From contig JALHMN010000003.1 in NCBI GenBank assembly GCA_022844005.1, forward strand, positions 1 to 61,815: a DNA stretch of 61,815 nucleotides. The letters run 5' to 3'. This document shows positions 38,390 through 46,389 of this stretch, piece by piece; the stretch's first letter is position 1; every line of letters begins with the position of its first letter. The notes under the pieces are model-generated. The model made no database searches and was not told where the DNA came from. It saw only the letters and a program-made list of their open reading frames with translations. A program made the translations under genes and the position numbers. This stretch comes from a bacterium (GTDB lineage Bacteria; Pseudomonadota; Alphaproteobacteria; Ferrovibrionales; Ferrovibrionaceae).

Positions 38390-39948
38390 CGCTTGCCGCC
38401 GGCGAGCTTCACGGATGCGGGATCCGCTCGCAGACGCAGCATCGCAACTACGCCGAGAAACGGGCCGATCGCCAGGACCGAGAAGGCCCAGCGCCAGCCC
38501 AGCCAGTCCACCGCATAAGGGAGCAGGTGGATGGAGACGAGCGTCAGAAGGAAGCCCTGGGTCGTCTGGATGGTGAGCATCGTTCCGACCAGGGCCCGGT
38601 CCGACAGTTCGGACACGCTGGCCGAGAACTGGGCGGAATCGGCGACGATCGACACCCCCCAGACGATGCAGACCGCCAGGACCAGTGTCGGCGGGCCCGC
38701 GAAGGTCAATCCCACGGTCAGGGCGCAAATGCCGCTCACCAGCATCGCCAGGGAGGTTATCGCCGTCCGCCCGATCCGGTCGGCGGCAATTCCGGCAGCC
38801 AGACAGCCGATCGCACCTGACGCGATCGTTGCGAAGGTCGCCACCGGGGCCCAGAACTCGGCCTTCGGCAAGCCGAGCGTCTCGCCGAAGCTCGCCCGCA
38901 GGAACAGGCCGATCCACGCCCACATGGCATACAGCTCCCACATGTGACCGAGGTAGCCGAGATTGGCCAGCCGAAGCGGCCGGATCGTCCAGGCCCGCAA
39001 TACCTGGCGCGGATCGAAAGGTGGCGCCTTGCTGAGATTCGGCCCGAGCGCGAGATAGCGCGTGCCCCAGGCGGCGAGCAACGCGAGCAGACCGGCAGCA
39101 ACATAGATTCCCCGCCAGTCCAGTCCATCAGACCAGGCGATCAGATGCGGCGATGCCGAACCGATGGTGAGAGCGCCGACCAGCAGACCCATCAACACGC
39201 CCGCGTCCCTGCGGGCCCAGCTCGATGCGATCTTGAGACCGACCGGATAGACGCCGGCGAGGCAAATGCCGGTCAACAGCCGCAGGACGACTTGCAGTGC
39301 CGATCCCGGTGGCAGGCCCAAGGATGCAAAACTGACCAGGCCGGCCAACGCCGCCGACCATCCGAACAAGCGGCGAGGGTCATAGCGATCGGGAAGAGAC
39401 ATCAGTGCGCTGGCGAGCGTGCCGATCACGAACCCGGCCTGGACCGAACTGGTCAGCAGCGCTTCCAGCAGGGGGCCGCCCGACTGCATGCTGTTCCGTA
39501 GCGCCGGGAGCGCCGCAGCCGAGGCAAACCAGACAGCCATCGCCAGCATCTCGCAGAGAATCAGCAGGGCGATGGCACGGGCCTTCCCGTGGAAGGGATC
39601 GATGGCTGGGGGTTCGGTCGTGGAAGCTGCAAGCTCCGGACCCAGGACGCCGACGGCGGCCTTGAAAGAGGTCTCGATCGCGGCGGCCGAAGGCATCGGG
39701 GCGATCAGGGCGATCAGCAGATCCAACGGGCCCGGTGGCCGCTTCCCGGGTTCGAGCATCGCCGTCGCCAGTCGAGCCACGACCGCTCCATCCCCCTTGA
39801 ACAAGACGCGGTCGACCGAGGCGTCGCCCAGCAGCGAGATGGTCGCTCCTCCAGCGTCTACAGCGATCCCGATGCGCTCGCCACTCGGCAGACGAAGTTC
39901 GGCGCGGGGACGATCTCCCAGATCGCGATAGATGAGAATCCCCGCCAC
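38386..39948 (-). CDS. MFS transporter with extra N-terminal cytoplasmic domain
   Basis: 520 residues. A typical twelve-helix MFS carrier occupies about 125-510 ('ALLILCEMLAMAVWFASAAALPAL', 'FVIGTLASALMSLPDRYDPRRLFG', 'GIAADRIGRTAI'). It is preceded by about 105 soluble residues beginning GTG-encoded MAGILIYRDLGDRPRAELRL. That part has a beta-rich pattern ('IGIAVDAGGATISLLGDASVDRVLFKGDG') and a short helical stretch. GTG 39948 follows GGAGGG by five bases. The stop overlaps that of serA tail to tail. The fused domain is unrecognised. The second MFS half resembles cyanate/nitrate-type carriers, but cargo is unknown. Confidence 0.82.
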   Translation of the reverse strand: MAGILIYRDLGDRPRAELRLPSGERIGIAVDAGGATISLLGDASVDRVLFKGDGAVVARLATAMLEPGKRPPGPLDLLIALIAPMPSAAAIETSFKAAVGVLGPELAASTTEPPAIDPFHGKARAIALLILCEMLAMAVWFASAAALPALRNSMQSGGPLLEALLTSSVQAGFVIGTLASALMSLPDRYDPRRLFGWSAALAGLVSFASLGLPPGSALQVVLRLLTGICLAGVYPVGLKIASSWARRDAGVLMGLLVGALTIGSASPHLIAWSDGLDWRGIYVAAGLLALLAAWGTRYLALGPNLSKAPPFDPRQVLRAWTIRPLRLANLGYLGHMWELYAMWAWIGLFLRASFGETLGLPKAEFWAPVATFATIASGAIGCLAAGIAADRIGRTAITSLAMLVSGICALTVGLTFAGPPTLVLAVCIVWGVSIVADSAQFSASVSELSDRALVGTMLTIQTTQGFLLTLVSIHLLPYAVDWLGWRWAFSVLAIGPFLGVVAMLRLRADPASVKLAGGKR

Positions 39949-40053
39949 GGCGTCCCTCCATGCCGCCGGCAGACTAGACGAAGGACGGGAGAACCCGCAC
40001 GCGTTTACCGCGCGATGCCGAGCGCGACAGCGCCCGTGCATGCACCGCCCGGG

Positions 40054-40782
40054 TCAGGCGGCGCGGGTCGCCTTCTGCTCGACATGGGCGTTGATCGCGG
40101 AGAGCGCCGGCTCACGCTCGATGAGCGCCAGCACGTCGCGCCATCCAGCCGAAGGATTGGCGAGGCGCTCGTAGAGCGCGCGCGCAAGCGAGAGATCTTC
40201 GGGTGTATCCACGGTCCAGCGGTGCCCGCCCAAATCGTCCTGCCCAATCAGGGAGGCCAGCGAAAAGCGGCCCGGATCCTCGTAGAGGAAGGGCGTCACG
40301 TGCTCCCGCTGATGGGGCTCGCGCGCTTCGCGATCTGCTCGGAACAATGCCGCCGCCGTGAAGGCCTCGATGTCCAAACCGCGGGGGAACCGGCGGGACA
40401 TCACGTTGGATGCATAGTCGGTACCGCGACGGGCGCGCAGCGCCACCACGGCGTCGATCAGGATGGGGTCGATCAGCGGGCAATCCGCGGTGATACGCAC
40501 CACGACATCCGCCCGTTCGTGCCGCGCGGCCGTGACGAACCGGCCGAGGACATCATGCAGCGGCCCGCGATGATGCGGGATACCCGATCTGCGGCAGTGA
40601 TCCGCCAGCCTGTCGTCAGACGGGTCGGTCGACGTCGCGACAACCACCTTGTCCAGGGTCTGGGCTTGGGCGACCCGATCGAGCACGCGCTCCAGCATCG
40701 GCTTGCCGCCGATATCCGCCAGGACCTTCGCCGGCAGACGGCGGGAGGACAGCCGTGCCTGAATGATGCAGACCGTTCTCAT
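40054..40782 (-). CDS. SpsF/PseF-like cytidylyltransferase (surface sugar activation)
   Basis: 242 residues of the SpsF family (COG1861-like), related to CMP-sugar synthetases. N-terminal 'CIIQARLSSRRLPAKVLADIGG' has the nucleotide-binding 'R-LP-KVL' motif. 'VVVRITADCPLIDPILIDAVV' and 'YASNVMSRRFPRGLDIEAF' follow. 'REHVTPFLYEDPGRFSL' and 'HRWTVDTPEDLSLARALYE' complete the fold. In pseudaminic acid synthesis the PseF/SpsF step attaches CMP to the nonulosonate. ATG 40782 overlaps the PseC stop by 4 bases, making pseB-pseC-spsF one operon. A second family member lies at 45652. Confidence 0.82.
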   Translation of the reverse strand: MRTVCIIQARLSSRRLPAKVLADIGGKPMLERVLDRVAQAQTLDKVVVATSTDPSDDRLADHCRRSGIPHHRGPLHDVLGRFVTAARHERADVVVRITADCPLIDPILIDAVVALRARRGTDYASNVMSRRFPRGLDIEAFTAAALFRADREAREPHQREHVTPFLYEDPGRFSLASLIGQDDLGGHRWTVDTPEDLSLARALYERLANPSAGWRDVLALIEREPALSAINAHVEQKATRAA

Positions 40783-41924
40783 ACCGCGAGTGACTGCGTT
40801 TCCGCCAGTACGGCGTCAACGACCTGGCCAATCTCGCTTTCGGTCATGCCTTGATGCAACGGCAGCGTCAGTATCCGCTCGGCCGCGCTTTCGCCCGCCG
40901 GGCAAAGTCCTGGAGCCGTGCCGAAGCGATTGCGATAGTACGGATGCAGGTGCACGGGCTCGTAATGCACGTTTACACCGATGCCCCGTGCCCGCAGTCG
41001 GCCATAGAGGGCGGCCCGGCCAGCCGCGCCATAGTGCTCGTCGAGGCGGATGATATAGAGATGATAGGCGTGCTCGACACCACTGCGCCGGCTCAGCGGA
41101 CGGAAGCCGTTGACCCCTGCGAAAGCATGATCGTAGGTGGCGGCGATCTGCCGCCGGCGGGCGAGCCAACCGTCCAGCTTACCCATCTGGCTGGTACCGA
41201 GGGCGGCATGCACGTCGCTGAGCCGATAGTTCCAGCCCAGCGAGGTCATCTCATAGGCGAAGGTCCCTTGGGCGGCCCGTTCGCGCCAGTCGAGGTCGAT
41301 CCCGTGGTTGCGCACCGCGCGCGCTCGTTTGGCGATGCCGGCGTCGGCGCTCACCACCATGCCGCCTTCGCAAGTCGTGATGTGCTTCACCGGATGGAAA
41401 CTGAGGGCGCTGGCATCCGCCAGCAGACCGACCGGAACACCGTTCAAGGTCGCGCCCAGCGCATGGCAGGCATCCGCAATCAGGGCAATGCCGTGCGGTT
41501 CGGCGAGCGCGCGCAATGCCGGCCAATCGGCCGGTTGGCCAGCAAAGTCGACGGCAACGATCGCCTTCGTGCGGTGGGTGATCCGCCGCGCCACGTCGGC
41601 CACGTCGATCAACATGGTCTCGGGGTCGACATCGGCGAATACCGGCCGCGCGCCCTGGTAGATGGCCGCATTCCCCGAGGCGACGAAGGTTATGCAAGGA
41701 ACGATCACCTCATCCCCTGGACCAACGCCAACCGCCGCGGCGGCGGCATGTAAGGCGGCTGTGCCACTGTTCATGGCGACGGCATGCGGAGCACCGATCC
41801 GGCCGGCGACCGCCGCTTCGAAGGCGCTGACGGCGGGTCCCGTGGTCAACCAGTCGGATTTGAGTACCGCCGTGACGGCGGCGATGTCGTCCTCGTCGAT
41901 CGCATGCCGGCCGTAGGGGATCAC
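40779..41924 (-). CDS. pseC: UDP-4-amino-4,6-dideoxy-N-acetyl-beta-L-altrosamine transaminase (PseC)
   Basis: A 381-residue DegT/DnrJ/EryC1-family PLP aminotransferase. It adds the 4-amino group to the 4-keto product of PseB in the pseudaminic acid route. The N-terminus 'MIPYGRHAIDEDDIAAVTAVLKSDWLTTGPAV' is the PseC pattern. The PLP-binding Asp lies in 'LIADACHALG', and the Schiff-base Lys in 'SFHPVKHITTCEGGM' near residue 180. The start is GTG 41924, four bases after the pseB stop; no strong ribosome-binding site is visible, so coupling to pseB is likely. Confidence 0.92.
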   Translation of the reverse strand: MIPYGRHAIDEDDIAAVTAVLKSDWLTTGPAVSAFEAAVAGRIGAPHAVAMNSGTAALHAAAAAVGVGPGDEVIVPCITFVASGNAAIYQGARPVFADVDPETMLIDVADVARRITHRTKAIVAVDFAGQPADWPALRALAEPHGIALIADACHALGATLNGVPVGLLADASALSFHPVKHITTCEGGMVVSADAGIAKRARAVRNHGIDLDWRERAAQGTFAYEMTSLGWNYRLSDVHAALGTSQMGKLDGWLARRRQIAATYDHAFAGVNGFRPLSRRSGVEHAYHLYIIRLDEHYGAAGRAALYGRLRARGIGVNVHYEPVHLHPYYRNRFGTAPGLCPAGESAAERILTLPLHQGMTESEIGQVVDAVLAETQSLAV

Positions 41925-41928
41925 GGGA

Positions 41929-42921
41929 TCACGCCGCCTGCAGGAGCCGCAACTGGCCGAGCAGATCGCGGATCTGCTCCACGCCGAGGAAATGCTCGTT
42001 GCTTCCGCTGGAATAGGAGAAGCCGGGCGCCAGCTCCTTTCCCTCTGCGGCGTCGCCTTCCGCCCACCAGGGGAACAGCGGCTTCAGGAGATACTTGTCG
42101 CCGAGATCGAGGGTCGAGCGCGCCTCGTCCTCGGTGATCAGGGTTTCATGCAGCTTCTCGCCCGGACGGATTCCGACCGTTTCGCATCGCACGCCGGGCG
42201 CGATCGCCGTGGCGATATCGGTGATCGTGGCAGAGGGAATCTTGGGGACGAAGATCTCCCCACCCACCATCTGGTCGATGCAGCTCTCCACGAAGGCGAC
42301 CGCCTGGTCGAGCGTGATCCAGAAGCGGGTCATCCGCTCGTCGGTGATCGTGAGCCGGCCGTTCTCCTGCTGCTTCAGGAACAGCGGCACCACTGAACCC
42401 CGGCTGCCGACGACATTGCCATAGCGGACGACGGAGAATCGCGTGCCCTTGTCTCCGGTATAGCTGTTCGACTGAACGATCAGCTTTTCGGCCGCCATCT
42501 TGGTGGCGCCATAGAGGTTGACCGGGGCGCAGGCCTTGTCGGTCGATACCAGCATCACCTTCTGCACACCGGTATCGAGCGCCGCTTCGATGACGTTCTT
42601 CGTGCCGTTGATGTTGGTGTTGACCGCTTCGATCGGATTGTACTCGCAGGCCGGAACCTGCTTCAGCGCCGCGGCGTGGATGACGATATCTATGCCCTGA
42701 AAGGCGCGGCGCAGGCGGTCGGCGTCGCGGACATCGCCGATGAAGTAGCGCAGGCGCGGATCTTCCAGGCCGCCGACGCGCAGATCGTGCTGCTTCAGTT
42801 CGTCGCGACTGAAGATGACGATCTTGCGGGGCTTCAGATGCTTCAGGGCATGCGCCACGAAGCGCGACCCGAAGGATCCCGTCCCCCCCGTAACCAGAAC
42901 CGTCTTGCCGACCCACGCCAT
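41929..42921 (-). CDS. pseB: UDP-N-acetylglucosamine 4,6-dehydratase, inverting (PseB)
   Basis: A 330-residue extended SDR catalysing the first step of pseudaminic acid synthesis: 4,6-dehydration and C5 epimerisation of UDP-GlcNAc. The NADP loop is 'VLVTGGTGSFGSRFV'. 'VIHAAALKQVPACEYNPIEAV' and 'VMLVSTDKACAPVNLYGATKMAAEK' (with YxxxK) follow. 'RYGNVVGSRGSVVPLF' and 'RPGEKLHETLI' complete it. ATG 42921 is preferred (GGAAGG eight bases upstream) over an upstream ATG at 42960. First gene of a minus-strand operon with pseC and spsF, divergent from the long plus-strand glycan operon. Confidence 0.95.
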   Translation of the reverse strand: MAWVGKTVLVTGGTGSFGSRFVAHALKHLKPRKIVIFSRDELKQHDLRVGGLEDPRLRYFIGDVRDADRLRRAFQGIDIVIHAAALKQVPACEYNPIEAVNTNINGTKNVIEAALDTGVQKVMLVSTDKACAPVNLYGATKMAAEKLIVQSNSYTGDKGTRFSVVRYGNVVGSRGSVVPLFLKQQENGRLTITDERMTRFWITLDQAVAFVESCIDQMVGGEIFVPKIPSATITDIATAIAPGVRCETVGIRPGEKLHETLITEDEARSTLDLGDKYLLKPLFPWWAEGDAAEGKELAPGFSYSSGSNEHFLGVEQIRDLLGQLRLLQAA

Positions 42922-43108
42922 GTGGTGCGCCTTCCAGAAGCCATGAAATGTTGCATGCATGGTTACCGCCAGTATCGTTAACTTTCCCTTTCGAGGCTGC
43001 GGAAAGGGTCAACGTCCGGGAACCCTTTCAGCATCGTTAACGTTCTTTAAAGCCGACTCGTCCTAGGGTGATGTCGCGAGGACGATTCCGTCCGGGCAAG
43101 TGAGCGTC
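42922..43108. promoter_or_regulatory. Divergent control region of the surface-sugar cluster
   Basis: 187 bases between pseB (minus) and the 43109 gene (plus). It contains two GTTAAC-type direct repeats ('atcgttaact' near 42974 and 'atcgttaacg' near 43033) and a partly symmetric G/C-rich patch. No sigma54 GG-N10-GC or clear sigma70 pair was recognised. It must carry promoters for both operons. Confidence 0.45.
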
Positions 43109-44182
43109 ATGGCGATTACGTCGATCTTCAGCTTCGCGAACCAGCAAAGCCTCTACGCCTACAACGTGGAGCGGAACTTCACGATTCTGTCGGGGACCAT
43201 TCAGGCCCGGGCGATCAAGGACCAGGATGCCTTCAACGCGACCCAGGCATCCGAAAGGAGCGCCCTGGAGGAGCGTAGCGCGGCTCTTCGTGAATCGAAG
43301 AACACCATCGCGGACCAGTTAGACCGGATCCGCCGTGCGCGCGAGAACATCATTGCCGTCAAAGGTGCCCTCGCGGATGCGGCTGCCGCCGCCAAGGCGG
43401 GCAATCGCGGTGCGTTCGACACAGCCCTGCTGACGGTGAATCTGCGGGCGGGAAACTCCCGCACCGATCCCGACAATCTGGTCGGCTTCATGGGCGCCAC
43501 CAATGTCGGCGGCCGGACCGAAGTAATCTCGGTCCCGAATGGCGATGTCGACGTGCAGACGCGTTCGATCTCTTCCACCTATGCGATCCTGCTGAGCGAC
43601 GGCACACAAGTCACCCCGGACCCGAACTCGAACAGCATCAGGCTGAACGGCAAGAAGTACGATCTTCCGGCGGTCAACTTCGTGTCCCGGACCGGCGACG
43701 AGGTGACATTCCAGGTCGACAACAACGGCACGCCGGAAACCTATACGGGCACATTGCAGCGCGGCGGGCTCGGCATCACCAGTTCCTTCACTTATGGCGC
43801 CCTTCCGGCCGACGCATCCCCCGAGTCTGAGGCATTCCGCCAGCAGGCCGTGGACGACGTGAGAGCGGCGATCAAGCTCGTCAACAATCTCGACCGGTCG
43901 CTGGCGGCGGCGGAACTCGATGTCGCCCGCGGCTTCGGCAAGATCGAGGTGGAAGCCGATGCGACCAAGTCCGAATACGACGCCACGATCGATCGCCAGG
44001 GCGAGGAGCTGAAGGCGTTCAGCCGGGCGCTGCAGACGCGCACGCAGATCGCCTTGTCTTCGATCGCGCTTTCCTCCAAGACGGCCGAAACCATGCTGAC
44101 GAGCATGTTTGCCGAGGAGCCGGAACCGACCCAGACGGTGCTCGACCAGCTCGGGATGAACTACAGACGCAAAAAGGACTAG
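43109..44182 (+). CDS. Unrecognised helix-beta-helix protein, flagellin-like layout
   Basis: 357 residues. About 1-120 are helical and Ala/Arg/Glu-rich ('DQDAFNATQASERSALEERS', 'DQLDRIRRARENIIAVKGAL'). About 140-230 are beta-rich and Thr/Asn/Gly-rich ('VEISVPNGDVDVQTRS'-like, 'DPNSNSIRLNGKKYDLP', 'VTFQVDNNGTPETYTGT'). About 245-345 are helical again ('QQAVDDVRAAIKLVNNLDRS', 'FSRALQTRTQIALSSIALSS'). No signal peptide, no Cys. Terminal helices around a variable beta domain is the architecture of flagellins and other type III-exported filament proteins, but the usual flagellin signature residues are not seen. It heads the glycan operon, three bases before pseG, so it could be the glycan's protein target. 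ATG 43109 is preferred; GTG 43100 is possible. Confidence 0.6.
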   Translation: MAITSIFSFANQQSLYAYNVERNFTILSGTIQARAIKDQDAFNATQASERSALEERSAALRESKNTIADQLDRIRRARENIIAVKGALADAAAAAKAGNRGAFDTALLTVNLRAGNSRTDPDNLVGFMGATNVGGRTEVISVPNGDVDVQTRSISSTYAILLSDGTQVTPDPNSNSIRLNGKKYDLPAVNFVSRTGDEVTFQVDNNGTPETYTGTLQRGGLGITSSFTYGALPADASPESEAFRQQAVDDVRAAIKLVNNLDRSLAAAELDVARGFGKIEVEADATKSEYDATIDRQGEELKAFSRALQTRTQIALSSIALSSKTAETMLTSMFAEEPEPTQTVLDQLGMNYRRKKD

Positions 44183-44185
44183 GCC

Positions 44186-45655
44186 TTGGGCGCATCGCCT
44201 CGCGTCATATTCCGCGCTGATGGCGGCCCCCGGATCGGCGGTGGGCATGTGTCACGATGCCTGGCGCTGGCCGAAGCCCTGAACAACGCCGGCTGGGAGA
44301 CCGTGTTCGCCGTCGAAACACCGGCCCTCCCGTTCCTGCGTTCGCACCCGCTCGGCCGAAGTGTCATCGAACTGACCGATGCGAAGTGTGAAACGCTCGC
44401 GCGCGCATCCGCCGGGCAGACCGAACTGCTGATCGTCGACCACTACGGGCTGGCCGCCGATTTCGAACTCGAAGCGCGCGGCTTCGCTGGCTCCGTCGCC
44501 GCTTTCGACGACCTGCCGACGCGCCGGCACGCCGTCGATGTCCTGATCGACTACACGGCCGGCCGGACCGCCTCGGCCTATGCCGATCTCGTGGCGCCGG
44601 GAACGCGCGTGCTCGCCGGATCCCGGTTCGTTCCGCTCAAGAGTGCCTTCGCCCAGGCCCGGCCCGCAGCCCTCGCCCGCCGCGCCGCCCGCGCGCCGGT
44701 CGAGCGTCTTCTCGTCTCGCTCGGCGCGGGCGACGCACTCGACACACTCCGGGTTGCCCTGGAAGGCGTAGCCGACCTCCCGCCGGAACTCGAAGTCGAC
44801 CTTGTCGCCGGTGGCGCCGCCGATATCAACGCGCTGACGGCCCTGCTTGCCCGTTTCCCCCGGCACTATGGCCTGCACATTGGAGTCCGCGACCTCTCCG
44901 CCCTGATGACAACCGCCGACATTGCCCTGGGCGCGGTGGGTGTCACGGCCTGGGAGCGGTGCGGCATGGGTCTGCCCACCGTCCTCATCCAGATTGCCGA
45001 CAACCAGCGCGACGCGATAGCGAGCCTCGAGGAAGCCGGAGCCGGGATCGCACTCGGATCGACCGAGACGATCACACCCGACATGGTGTCGAAGGCGCTT
45101 GGCCACCTGATCGCCGACGACCAAGCGCGGCGCAGCATGTCGCGTGCGGCTGCCGCGCTTTGCGACGGTCTCGGTGCGACCCGGATAGCCCTCGCCTTGC
45201 CGCCGGTGGGCGCGGACGTCGCTCTTCGCAGTGCGACCACGGAGGACGAGGGACTGCTGCTAGCCTGGCAGAAGGAGCCCGCCACCCGGCGTTTCTCACG
45301 CACGCCCGGTGTCCCCACGCCGGCGGAACACAGGGCGTGGCTGAAGCGGACACTGGACGACCAGAGCCGCCTCCTGTGCATCGTGCTCTCGAACGACCAG
45401 CCGGTCGGCATGCTGCGCCTGGATCGCAGCGACGACGAAACCGGCTTCGAGGTTTCCATCGTGATCTCGGAGGCTCATTCTGGCCGAGGCCTCGCCCGGG
45501 CGGCGCTCGCCGTGGCGAGCCGCATGTTCCCCTGGGCCGAACTCAGGGCCGAAGTCCTGCCCGGCAACGACCGCAGCCACGCCCTGTTCCGCGCCGCGGG
45601 ATACAGGCTCGATGCCGACGGGCTCTACCGGCTGCCGGCAAATCTGGCCGCATGA
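44186..45655 (+). CDS. pseG: PseG-type nucleotide-sugar hydrolase fused to a GNAT acetyltransferase
   Basis: 489 residues. About 1-340 are PseG/SpsG: 'VIFRADGGPRIGGGHVSRCLALAEAL' carries the R-x-D and G-x-G-H-x-x-R-C-L residues. 'LLIVDHYGLAADFE' and 'GVTAWERCGMGLPTVLIQIADNQ' complete the GT-B-like fold that removes UDP from the bis-acetamido sugar. About 350-489 are a GNAT domain ('LRSATTEDEGLLLAWQKEPA', acetyl-CoA loop 'SEAHSGRGLARAALAVASRM', 'NDRSHALFRAAGYR'), matching PseH, which acylates the 4-amino group before PseG acts. Start TTG 44186, with AAGGA just upstream. Consecutive pathway steps are joined in one chain. Confidence 0.9.
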   Translation: MGASPRVIFRADGGPRIGGGHVSRCLALAEALNNAGWETVFAVETPALPFLRSHPLGRSVIELTDAKCETLARASAGQTELLIVDHYGLAADFELEARGFAGSVAAFDDLPTRRHAVDVLIDYTAGRTASAYADLVAPGTRVLAGSRFVPLKSAFAQARPAALARRAARAPVERLLVSLGAGDALDTLRVALEGVADLPPELEVDLVAGGAADINALTALLARFPRHYGLHIGVRDLSALMTTADIALGAVGVTAWERCGMGLPTVLIQIADNQRDAIASLEEAGAGIALGSTETITPDMVSKALGHLIADDQARRSMSRAAAALCDGLGATRIALALPPVGADVALRSATTEDEGLLLAWQKEPATRRFSRTPGVPTPAEHRAWLKRTLDDQSRLLCIVLSNDQPVGMLRLDRSDDETGFEVSIVISEAHSGRGLARAALAVASRMFPWAELRAEVLPGNDRSHALFRAAGYRLDADGLYRLPANLAA

Positions 45656-46389
45656 GCCGGCGCATCCTCGCGACCATCGAGGCGCGGATGACCTCCAGCC
45701 GGCTCCCCGGCAAGGTGCTGATGGACATCGGCGGCCGGCCGGCCCTGAGCCTGATGGTCGAGCGCTTGCGGCGGGTACCCGGCCTCGATGGCATCGTGGT
45801 CGCCACCACCGTAAATCGGTCGGACGACCCCATAGCCGAACTCGCGGCCGCACTTGGTATCGGGTGTTTCCGCGGCAGCGAGGACGATGTCCTGGGCCGT
45901 GTGCTCGGTGCCGCCGAGGCGCACGGGATCGAGGTCATCGTCGAAACGACGGGAGACTGCCCGCTGATCGACCCTGATGTCGTGGAGCGGACCATCGCCC
46001 TCTATCGCGCCGCCGACGTCGACTATGTCTCGAATGTGCTCCGCCGGACCTATCCGATCGGCATGGACACCCAGGTTTTCGCGCGCTCCGTACTGGCCGA
46101 TGTGGCACGACGGACATCGGACCCCTTCGACCACGAGCACGTGTCGGTCTTCATCTACCGCCACCCTGAACTGTTCAGCCTGATGAATGCAGCGGCGCCT
46201 CATCGGCAGACCGACCCGGTGCTGCGCCTCACGCTCGACACGGCGGAGGATCTCCACCTGCTCCGTGCCGTGACCGGAAAGCTAGGTCCGATGGCGGATC
46301 TCGACGCGATCCTGGCACTGCTGCGGGGCGATCCTTCCTTGCGCGCCTTGAACGACCATATCGTCCACCGCCATGTCGCAGCGGCTTGA
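45652..46389 (+). CDS. SpsF/PseF-like cytidylyltransferase (second copy)
   Basis: 245 residues of the same family as the 40054 gene: 'ATIEARMTSSRLPGKVLMDIGG', 'VIVETTGDCPLIDPDVVERTI', 'DYVSNVLRRTYPIGMDTQVF', 'DHEHVSVFIYRHPELFSL' and 'RLTLDTAEDLHLLRAVT'. The canonical 'R-x-x-x-DCPLIDP' Arg is replaced by Glu/Thr ('VETTGDCPL'), unlike the other copy ('VRITADCPL'). Specificity probably differs: one enzyme may activate the nonulosonate and the other a different sugar acid. Overlaps pseG by ATGA and the next gene by 17 bases. Confidence 0.8.
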   Translation: MSRRILATIEARMTSSRLPGKVLMDIGGRPALSLMVERLRRVPGLDGIVVATTVNRSDDPIAELAAALGIGCFRGSEDDVLGRVLGAAEAHGIEVIVETTGDCPLIDPDVVERTIALYRAADVDYVSNVLRRTYPIGMDTQVFARSVLADVARRTSDPFDHEHVSVFIYRHPELFSLMNAAAPHRQTDPVLRLTLDTAEDLHLLRAVTGKLGPMADLDAILALLRGDPSLRALNDHIVHRHVAAA

